Origin: Temnothorax longispinosus
Lineage: Eukaryota > Arthropoda > Insecta > Hymenoptera > Formicidae
DNA length: 64,000 nt
Reading direction: 5' to 3'
Assembly: GCF_030848805.1 (NCBI RefSeq)
Contig: NC_092362.1
Location: 3,844,001-3,908,000 of the forward strand
In this document: positions 40,401 to 52,400 of the stretch, in pieces
Layout of the letters: each line of letters opens with the position of its first letter
Numbering within the stretch: the first letter of the stretch is position 1
Program-made: the position numbers and the translations under genes
The notes under the pieces: model-generated
The model's input: only the letters and a program-made list of their open reading frames with translations
Told to the model about the DNA's origin: nothing
Database searches by the model: none

Positions 40401-43400
40401 CGGTGGTGGCTCTTTATCTTTCTCCTCCTCAACAGTATACTTTGTTGTGACCCTTCTCAAGGATTCCTTGCCTCTTTCAGAATCCTGATCTACGAGATCT
40501 TTCGAGGAATCCCTTTGAGTTGATCGGCCGGATTGAGAACCATCCAGATTTTTTTCTATCCTGTAGAAATATCCATTAAATTTGCATCAGATATAATTTG
40601 GAAAAAGATAGTTATTTATGTATAAATTTTGAATTGCGGATTTTTACAATCACATATCTGTATATCGACAAGAATACTTAATAAGTTGCTAATATTCTAT
40701 TAATTTTAGAAAATATTTATTTAATATTTTATAAGTTAAATACTTATTCAATTAACAAATAGCTTTTTAAAAATTTGTATTACTTGTACTTGCGTCCCAC
40801 GCTGTCTTTCCTTCGAATAGGCGACACCTGCGTGCTAGTTTGGTCAGATACTTTGCGGCTGCGTTTGTCCTTTTTGTCGTCCTTCTTATCAGTGTCAATG
40901 TCCAACAAACCCGTACCGTTCAGTATACCAAATTCCTCCCCATAGATCTTCTTCACCGATTTTATTAATCTGCTGCTAGCTCGCATTTGTCGTCGATGGC
41001 AGAAGGGATGGCAAAAGTTCTGATGAGAGCAGTAAAAATTGAAGGAATTGGCGAATTGCACGAGCACCTTCATCCACGGGAAATTCTTATTGGTTTCGTC
41101 GGTCTCGTTGCTGTCGCTCGGACTCTCCGGTGGTTGATCGTCGCTGAGAATACCTGGCGATTCATCGCCACTGACCTCGCCGCCGGCACCGGGTTCGGAT
41201 GTGTCGCTTCTGTCAGAGAGCGAGCTCACTTTCCTCTTGGATTGAATCGAATCGGCCCGTTTAACCGTATCTATAAATGGAACGCAATATTATTACTTAA
41301 CGTATAATTATCAATGTTAACAAAATTAATTCTGCAACGATATTAAGAGTAATTTAGATAGAATTAATTGTGCCATCTTTTACAGGGACTTATTAATATT
41401 TACATTATTTTCGATTTGTTCTCAGATTTCACTTACATGCTTCGCACTCCGTATCCTTGCCCTCTTTAGTATTGCGACGAAGTTTAAGGCTTCTTTTCTT
41501 AAACGAACCAGTTGCAGCGCTGGCAGTACTGCGACGAAGGAGGAATGGTCTACTTTGAGGATGCACTGCCTGCATCCTCTTCGCTTTCTCCTTTTCGATA
41601 TTCTGGGCTTCCTCACCTTGAATCGTAACATTCGATTTGCTGCTTCCCTCAGACTCATTATCAGGTTCGTAGAGGACAAAACTGATTTTGCGCTCCGCTA
41701 TGGAATAAATTTATATTTTTGCCGGTCAAATACTTCGTGGGCCCCTCTTCGAAACAAGGTGATTTTATTTAGAATAACGCGCTCGTCAATCACTTATTGT
41801 TCTAGACTGACCGACAACTTCGCGATCGCCGGCTATAGATTGAAGACTCTGCGCGGATGCCTGTGAATGGCCCATGGATGACAAAGCCACGCTCCATCGT
41901 CGATTTGCTTCTCGACTGTACATTCTTTCCCAAGGCGGATGACGTTCCTTCGTCAACAGTTTGCTCGACTTCGGTAGAGTTTGGTAAGTCTCTCTCAGAA
42001 ACGCCGTCACTTCCAGTAGCAGAACGCAAGCGACGAGACGTAACGCGAAGGGACATTGGGATCCATAATTATTTATGCTAGCTGAAAGTTATTAAATTTT
42101 AATTACGTTCTATCTGGACTGCTGAATTGATCTTCTGATATCTTGAGCACAGGAGTATTACCGTCATCAAGAAAATCTTCCTCCTCATCTTCCAGAATCA
42201 ACTCTCTCTGTTTGCTTTCATCGGATACTATGCTGGTTACCTGCTCCATATTTTGCTTATCCTCGGTCAAGAATTCTTCCAAACGTGCCCCTATAGCCTG
42301 TTTTAATAAGAATCTCGTATTTTATTTTGTCCAAAAATTCTTTCAATGAAGACGAAATGTCAATCAGAAGTACCTCTGCCCATTGATAAAATAATTTTCC
42401 CGCGGTGCGTTGTAATATATGAACGCGTCTAAGTGCAGTGGAGGCGTTCCGACTGTTTATCGGCACCGACGGTCGAAACATGGGAAAATTGTGTTTCATC
42501 CATGCGGGCCAGTGGCCTTTGTTGCACTGATGCACTAAATGTGCGCATTCCAGGATCAGGCAAGCGCGAGATACTACCGGCGCGTATGGCTGTAATCGCA
42601 TAGTTAAATACTTAATTTCTATTGCGCTTCGCAAAAATATGAAATGTAAGAATACAAGGTAATTATTACAAGGTCCAGAAGCGACGCCATCAGATGAGGA
42701 TCGGGAACAGAGCCTGGCTGGCAGGTCTCCAGGAGAAAGGAGAATCGTAACATTCCTTCAAATACCGCGGTGCGAGGTACCAATCTTCTCTCCTTCAGTA
42801 CAACAAATTCGGATTCTCTGCAAGCCTCGCCGAGCTCCATGGAATTCTTTCGACTGAAATCTAATCGGAAACAGATCCATACGACGGTGAATGAATATTC
42901 GCGGTTTTTTGGCAAAGAAATAATTTACACGTGATGGTATACACAAAAAAATTGATTTGTATGAAATTCAAGTATAAATCCATTCTTACAGTTTCCGGGC
43001 GTCTCTTCCATGCTTTCTTTCTTCTTGCTCTTTCCAAAACCGATCTTATTCAACTGATCTTCCATCCGACGTTTCGCCTTTTGCAGAGTTATACCAACCC
43101 TAGAAAACAATCGCGCGCATTTCAATACATAATTTATTATACTACTCTACAGGTGCGCGCTACCGCGCGCGCTATGATTAAATAGCACATTGCATTCGCG
43201 AATTTACTTGCTTAATCCTCTTACACACAAATTGCGTCCAAACGCAAGCGGCAGTCTCGAAACGGCATCGCGGAAAAGACACAACAATGAACTTTTTATG
43301 CCTTTTTTAAAAAGGGATTCTTTATTTTTCAAAATAATGGGGTAATTTATATAGGCGAGCTAGCGTTTTAAATAGACGATTTACCCGCGACCAGTCCGGG

Positions 43401-46400
43401 ACGCGCTGCGATGATGACCGTAATGGAAGCTGGGTTGCCTAACAAAGCTGCCGTCTGTGGGCGACTCGCTACTTTCATGGCTATCGGTAGAATCGGTCCG
43501 ACTGTACTCCTTCCGGAACCAGTTAACTAAAACCGATCGAATTGATTCAATATAATGGCTCACAGTGTGCTGCAAATGATTCGCGCCGCTCACCGATACC
43601 GCCAATTTGAAATCGCGTCGATTTCCGCGGTCCCAGAGAAGGCTCGCCGATACCTAAATTGCGTTCGCTCTGCCTGGGTGTCAATACGTGATGTTTCTTG
43701 CGCAGATTACCCAACGGGCTTTGACTAATCTTCACGTTGTCCTCGCTCAATTCTGTCTCGAGGAGACTCTGCAAGTTCGATCCCGCCTACCAAGTTAACC
43801 ATTTTAATACCATACAGAATGATAGACAACAGGGTAATTATTGTGCGACCATTATTATTATATTTACAGCGCAAGTGGATGATGTGCTCCTTTTCTTAAA
43901 GAGGAATTTTCGCGTGCCTCTGTCGTCAACGGTGAAACACGTGTCTCCTCCAATGTCCGCGTGTTCCTCTAAATCCGATTGATGCATATGTCTGTGAAGT
44001 TAATAAATACGTAAAAAGACCGCGAGAGAGTTTTTAAAAAGCGTTTATTCGCTTCTCAGCAAATTATAATAAAGATTATATTGTTTTTTTAACACAAAAT
44101 CATGTAACTATTATTAAAACCTTCGTATTTATCCACAAACCTTATGACACGTGTTGTCTGCATGTTGCTGTTACATCGTTTATTCGGTCGATCCGCGGAG
44201 TCTAGGATTCCACTTAAAGCCACCCGTCGGAAAATGCCACCGTGCGCCTCCTTGACGTATGTCATCAACTGTCGCACGTCGCAGTAGAGGCTGATGTTCT
44301 CTTGCGCCTTCAACTGCTTCGTGGAACCGATGAGACGCGTGACCAAGACCTTGAAGACGCAGGTCATGATCTGTCCCTCGATACCGCGCGTCCCGTAACC
44401 ACCGGCATTGTACGACGTCGCGACGCCGCTCGCTGTTCCGATGACGTTGCCACCGCTTCCGCTCGAGGTACCGACTCCGCTTCCACCGGTTCCAGCACCA
44501 ATCGTGCCGGCGCCGAAGTTCGTCGCGTATCCACTTTGGGTGGCCACGTCGGGCGATTTTCCCGACATTCTTTTCTGATCTAAGAAGATGATGAAAAGCG
44601 AGAGAATAAGTCTTCTGCATTAACACAAAATTAAAAATCTGTTTTCCTTTGTATAGAACGGAGTTATCTCTATGTCACGCACAACGTATTTAATTCGTAT
44701 TTAATTTACTCACTAAGCGGTGACAACAATGAACTCGGATCGACGCAGTATCCGACATACGCGTGAAAGAAGTCCAAGATCTCCGTCAGCGGTTGCTCTC
44801 GCATCATCGTTCGTAGGAATCGCGAGAATTGACGGGAACTCGCGCGATGCAGTTTTGTCAGGATAGTCTGGCCCTGGGAGCGACAGATATCAGCCTGAGG
44901 CCCGCGCACCCCGTCCAAGCAACCGTGCGGGCAGCCTAGATGCCTCAACACTCTGATCACGCAATTCATGAGAAGATTGTGAGCGGTCGGCTTGTCCTTG
45001 CCGCTCGAATCGTATCTATGTTCCTGATGTAATTCTGTTGGCGAATCCTGTTTCTTCCCCGTTTCCGATTTATTGTCGATCCCCGTACCGGATCCTACAC
45101 AAGAAATATAATCGATTGACTTCAAAATGAACGTGATTACAAATTAAAAGGTCTTTTATTTTATCCTTGTTGTTAAAAAAGAACACAAAAAATAAATTAT
45201 TTAAAGATATAAAATTGCTACTAAAATGCTATTGCATTCTTAATATTATAATTATCTGATTAATCTAATTTCATTGCCTGCGTTACTGCCGACGGCTTCC
45301 TCTCGAAGGCAATGCTTCATCACCCCCATGTCCATCAAGAGTTCCATCAAGTTCAGCATAATCTCGCAGACTCGCGGCGTGCAGGTGGTGTTATCTCGCA
45401 AAGCAACGAAGTGTATCGCCTAGACATGACAAAATGCGCGTGAAAAATTCAAAGAACTGAGAAGACGCAATCATATTTTGCAATTACCTTCAAGACGACT
45501 TGAAGATCAACATCACCCTCCTTGGTGATGTAACACGCGGAGCCCGGAGCTTCCGGCACCTCGTCGCTCATGTAAGTGATGTTAGAGTCCGTCTGGGACC
45601 TCGTGAGACTAGGTTTTCTCTCGGAACACAAACGACCTGGGCCTTGGACGCTGATAACATCTAATTGACTGTCGATGGATCCCTGAAGAGGAAATAGCCA
45701 AGTGCTCAACAAATATAAAAACAGTAGTTATTATAATAATAATTTCAAGAATAATTAGCAACAATCATGCTATTAATTAAATTGTATCCTGTACACATGG
45801 GATAGGAAAGAAATCAATTTGAAAACACCGTTCTGACTTTATGTTATCGTGCGATCGTACTTCGCAGAAAATGGCAGGTTTCTTTACCTGACGCTTCATG
45901 TAATCGGGGGATGGAGTTGGCGTGTGTTCCGTGACGGTGATAATAGGGTTCGGCGCGGTGTAGGATTGACTGTAAAACCGACTCTGTTTTCTCTCGATGC
46001 GAGTATCGCCGAGGTACCTATAAAACAGCATGGGTCAGAAAATCCAATTTGATTTGTGTTGTTTCGAATATCCTCATGCTATTTGCCAAAGTGAGCCCTA
46101 GTCAAGCACTATGATCTCGTCTCTATGATCTCGATCTACGATCGTGCGCCTGCGATTCCGTCGACACATGCACGATGATTTTTAACGACTTTTCAACGTT
46201 GCCCATACGGTAACGAGTACAAGTCTTACAGATTAAAAATTATTATATGTAATTAAAACAAGAAATATATTTAAAAATTTTCAAATAGATGAAGCAACAA
46301 GAAAACTCCAGTCATAGAAAATAACATAAATATTAAAATCTAACACTTATGTTAGTACATGTACTAACATAAGTGTTAAAGTTGATTAAATTTTTGTAGA

Positions 46401-49400
46401 AGATGGATTAATATTAATAGATATTTGTTTTTATCTTTTGTGTGTGTGTGTAAGTATACTTGAAACAAATCTTAAAATACTAAACTGTTACACATTTTAA
46501 AATGTTATATCAATTCATTTGAATAAATTAGAAGAGACGAGACCAGACTTTTATTTGTTTATTAAGAAACAAAAAATATATTAATTCTCGTAACAGCAAT
46601 TTAAATTAAAAGATCAAAGGGCAACGTTATTCGATTTCTAATGTATCTCGTTATACGACATGCACAAATATGTAAAACATGAGGATGTTTCTACAATGTA
46701 ATCTTCTTATTTATATATCTATTACAGGACTATGCTGGAATATAAAGCAATAGATTAAAAGCAATATAAGGGGGAAGTTATTAACTTTGATAATTGATTT
46801 TAATTAGTGCATGATATAATTTTAATGTAGTGTAGTACACATTATGTACATGTAATTAAAATAATGATGTCATAAACAAAAAGTCATTGATTTCGGAAAT
46901 TAAAAAATCATTATTACATACGTATTATATACGTATTTATCTGTATACATATATTAAAAGGATTAAAAGAGAGAGAATGAGAAAGGGAGAGATTTTGTGT
47001 ACAGAATCAACAAAACAAAAATTATTATTAAATTATTATTAAAACTGTTACGTAACAGAAATAATTATTAAAAAATTATTGTGGATAAGATTTGTCAGTA
47101 ATATACGGAGCGGGTTTGGTGATGTGCCTCGTGTGCCTTCATGGGTTCTTGCCGATGTGCCGATGCGACTGAATTTCGGTGTGTTTATTAAGGAGTAAAA
47201 GTGCGCCCTACCGAAAGCAGGAAGCTCGTAAAAGAAGCGTGTGAACCGAGCTGCAGTACGAAACTTCCTCCGAATGACGTTGATGACTTACCCTCCCGCG
47301 GTCAGCTCGTTAATCAAGCAGCTGAGCACGAGTTCGGGGTGAAAGGGCGAACGAGAGAGAGAAAAGAGACACACACAGAGAAAGTCCATTACGCATAAGT
47401 ATAACGATAGGCTTATCGATATTTAAGCGCTGGATTAATTGTCGGAGAACATGAGCTACATTCTTAGACCATATATCAAGCTAATTTTAATACGTAGCAC
47501 AAATTGCTTCAATTAAGGCACATTGGTACTGTTTTAGCAAAAAAAAAAAATATATATACTGGACTGTGTTTAATCCTAAAAAATTACTCTATAAATACGG
47601 GGGAGTTATAAATAAATCTAAATGTATGCATTATTCGCCCGATTTATGGTCGAAAATATTGTTCGAGATAGTCAATGTTGGATCAAATTTTTATAAAATT
47701 TTGTATTTAAATTTTCATAATAAATATAATAACGATTGTGAAATACATATATCAAAATTCAATCGTGATATTCGATTACAAAAATAGCATAAAAAATTTT
47801 TGAAATATTTTGCACACAAATAAGTATTTATATATCATCCAACATTGATTCTCCTCTATACTCTTGCTGTAAATTCTTGCTCTAAACGTTCGTCTCTTAT
47901 TGCAGTCTAAGCACTACATCCCTCTTGGCTATTATTGTTATCACACAAGATATAGATATAATTAACTTCTTAAACTAGCCTACAAAAATATATGCGCGCG
48001 TAAATACACGACGTATAGTTGTCTCAAGTTTATTCAGAACTAAAAATGCACAAAATTATGCAAAACCTTTATTTGCAGTAAATTAAAAAAGTAATACGTA
48101 AGTTACGTATTACGTAAGTTAGAATAACGACGAAACGCCTGTATTTACGTGCAAACGAAAACGATCAAAAGTAATAAAGAAAGAAAAATAATGTAATGTC
48201 GAAGTTCTTTATTGTTATCTTTCTCCGATGAAGTTAACAGCGCCTACCTTAAACTCGGCATACTCTTCCCTTTGATTAGATTTGTAGGATGCTTCATGTA
48301 ATCGATGTCCTTCGCCTCAAAAATCTTTGAACTGGCCGAGGTTCGTCTCGAGGTCAAATGATCTTCTCCGGTATCAAGACTTGTATGACGTTCCTAGAAA
48401 TTGATGTTAGAAATGAATAATTAATACAGTATACAGTATATTAACAATAGATCTTTTAACTTTTAGATAAGAATTTAAAGAGACAATCTACAGATAAGAA
48501 CCATATAAAAAATTTATGGATAGATTTGATTATAATTTATACAGATATATAAGATAAAAGTATTATATTTTTCTATTACTAATAATACCAAGAAACTGAA
48601 ACAATCACTTACCTGCTCGAACAACATCTTGGGTTCATCCTGGCCAATTTTCTCAAGTGCCTTCTCCGATTTCGAGAGAAGTTTTGTTTCCACAAAGACC
48701 TTGAGATCGGCCATCTTCATGCGCTTCTTCGTTTTCTCGCTGGCACGTCTGGTATGTCGCGATTCGCTTTCGTGGGCTTCGCGTACAATTCTAAAAATGT
48801 GACCAAGTCTACACAGAAGAAGAAAAAGGATCTATTTTGAGATGGCAAAAATCATCACGAATACGTACTCGCTACCAAAGAAGTGTCGCGCGGGTCGGGC
48901 ACCTCTATTAAGTCCTTCGATACGTCCTTCTTTTTACTCTCGGGGCTCTGATAAATCGAGACTTCGATTTTCGGTATGGGCAAGGAATTGCTCCGGCGAC
49001 GCGGCATCTGTTGCACTGAGGTTTCTTCATTGATTCTTCGTAGCCTACGATACAGAACCATATATTCGTCAAAATAACTGTTACATTTTTTTAGATGTTT
49101 ATTTTATAAATATGGGTAATTATCTTAATATAGCGACGTCTAAGAAGACCTAAACGTAGACGAATTATTTTAGAGTCCTTATCTATATCTTTACATTTGT
49201 CGAAATCCTTTTTATATTAATATTTATATTAAATACTCCGTGTGTATTAAAATTGTTGGAACATCAAGCGTTCACAAAGTAACATTGATTCTAATTCGCA
49301 CGAGATAACTGACCGGTAGTAGAAAAATTGAAGAGCCCAATGAACACCTTCCTCCTGCCATTGAGGTACGAACAGGCATCTCAAAGTGGCCACGTCCAGA

Positions 49401-52400
49401 AAGGTTGCCGCGCGAACGTCCGAATCGATGATCGTAGAACTGGCGGTGTGCTCGGTTGTAGTTGCCTCAGCCGATTGACGTTGCACCGAGAAACTTCCGC
49501 GTGTTTTCGAAGTTTCTTGCGTTTCCTTCTCCGTCTTAGAAATTTTTTCCTCTTTCTCCTTGTCCGTACCTCTAATCAAGAAGATATTTAGGCACGACAG
49601 TTTTTTTTCTTAATCATCTTATCTTACATTTAGTTCGATTAAATGAAAGTTATAGTCGTGAAACTTAACTGACCCGGTTTTCGTAGCTTTTTCATGATAC
49701 TGTTTGCACGTGTCCAATCCAGAAATTGCCGTGACTTGCTCTATCGTAAACTGTTCTATCGTAGATCTCGAGGAGCTCGTTGTCCTGCCCATCGCGACGT
49801 GAAAGATGCTGGCCTCGCCCTGCGGTAGCCACAAAAATATTATTTGCTCTGCGCTCAGCCTCGAGACATTACCTCGTGTAACTCACTGCGAATATGGTGG
49901 AAACTTCTTTTACCCCGTCAAGCATTCTCTCTGATTCACTCAAAGATGGTAATCTAAATATTACCTGTGACAATGAAAAATATATCACTTGTCGAATAAT
50001 TCAAGATTAATGTTTATCATAGTCGTATAAATTTACCACGTGCTCGTCCTCCGCGCCAGAGCTTTCCTCGGGGATCGTTTCCGGGAAAACCGTATCCTTT
50101 GGTGACGACAGCCAAGTACCCTGCTGTTGTTATTTTTACAAAAATTACTTTTCATATAATTACAAAATTTTAATAACGCTTATCTTGGATTGTAAACTTA
50201 CATCTTCTTCAATTACTTTCGAAGGTAGCGGAGCACTTTGATCCGAAGTTGATTGGCTAGGTGGACTTTCGACATCTAAACAATGTTTAATAAAAAAAGT
50301 TAATAGATGAAAAAAGATATATTGAGTTAAATATGACGGTATCAGTAAATATGACAGTATCATTAAATATTAACAGTATCTTATAATGTAATTTGTAGAG
50401 AGAGACATATATTATAAATATATTCAGAAACATACAGATCTGTTTAATTAATTAAAATGGACTCACTTCCTCCAACAAAAACATCATCCGACAACATGTG
50501 ATGCTTGGCAGATTTAAAAGATTGACTCCAATAAATGCGCGGTTTAGCACGACAATGCGCTGTGAAACATGTTGCCTCTGGATGTCGGCATTCGTACATG
50601 GCAGACCATACTTTTAGGCCATTCTCCAATCGTAAATTCGTCTTGAAGTCAATGTCCTTTAAGTGATTGCACAAAGGTGCAAATAGATAAACGAAGAGCT
50701 AAAAGCAAGAGACCTGTTATTTCCGCAATCTATGTTCTATCAAACCGCATAGAGAAGCGGAGAGACTTCAATAACTTACAGTCATGGTGGGTATCGGAAA
50801 CAAATAGAAAAAAGGATTTGACTGATCGGGCTCGTTCTCGGCGCACTCTTCAGCTGAATCCAAGAGTATCCAGTGAAGAATATAAAGAAGAGTCGTTTCC
50901 ATCGTGCCGAGGGTCTGAAAATCCTTCCTATAAAAGAACGACTTGTTGCGTGAAAAAATTCAAAAAAGTAGTCTGAAGATTACATGCTATTTAAGTATGA
51001 CTCACCTATTGTGTAAGAGACTGGCCGTAGCATGGAGAACGTAAGGAAGAGCGGCTTGAATCAAACGCCAGCGTGGCACGCTTCTTAATATCTCGCTCAA
51101 CGAGGGTGTCAGATCATTATGAAGATCCTGCACTAAAACTCTTTCAAGGCACTATGGAAAAAAGAAAAGAGCACTTTAATAAAAGTTTTAACATTCTTTA
51201 AAACTGATTGAGCATTCCCATTGGAGAGTTTCCGGCAAGATCTGAAGGACAAAAGATAACCTTGCAGAGACACTTTCTATTTAGCTTAGGACACAATTAG
51301 AAAAGGAAAGCGTCTCTGCAATGTCTCCGCAGTCTACTGTCTTATGCTTTAAGATCATCAATTGCAAGTTTATTGAAATAGCTACGTCTCTGGTATGTAA
51401 GTACCCTTTCTTAAAAAAATATAATTTATAAGGCCCAGTTTCACAAATGTCGGTTAACTTTTAATCATAGGTTAACTAGTCTCTTCGTAGGGACGTTAGA
51501 AAGAAACGAAGAGCAAGTTAATCTGGTTAAAGTCAAGGTTAAAAGTTAACCGACATTTGTAGAACTGGGCCTAAATAGTTATTACATATTTTTTATATTT
51601 TTTAGAAAATACATATACTAACCGTGCACGCTTCCTTCATTTCCTGTGCAAGCATTTTGGAAATAGACAAACATTTAATCAGAAAATGATAAAATTAATT
51701 AACGCTTTATAATTAATTTTGTGTGACAGTTTACAAGCAAAACTAGGTGAAACGTTATTATATTTAATGAATAATAAATTATTACGTAATCGTGTGATGT
51801 AGATTGTTTGATCTGCAGGTAATATCAGTTGATGCAAATACTGATATTAATACTCGATTATAACAATGTGCGTGTACTAACTTTCAGTACAACAACGTAA
51901 ATATTACAAATGTATCTAAAAATTATCATCGGGAATCAATCTATGTTAAAATCAAAAAATAGCGATGTACTTTTTTTTAATATTAAACATATAACTAAGT
52001 TTGACTACATTATACGTAATGTATTATTATATGTAATGTTCATTTCAGGTTGTGCTGTGGAGAATTAATGCAGTACATCTACATTCTCTCTGTCTGATTA
52101 CAAAAGGAGAACAAACATATAGCGAGAAATGCAGGGATGATAAAACCACAGGATTCAATGTATCGGATACGAGAGCAGTTTTGTGTGCAAGCTCACAGGC
52201 AGATATTAAACGGGCGAGCCAACTTACATGATGGCCTGGCGCGTGTTGACAGAACTGCAGGTGACACGTGGAGGCGGCCGCGTGGAGAGGACAATTTATT
52301 AGTGCAAGTAAAGCAGGTATTGCATAACTTAGGACTGACGGGTGGAAACAATTACAGGAGACCCTTGAATAACACGGTATACTTGAATTGCATGAAGTCT

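Noticed and set aside
44180..44626. 148- and 113-codon frames overlapping unc80 exon 19
   Set aside because: Shadow frames of the Gly/Ser-rich coding exon in other phases.
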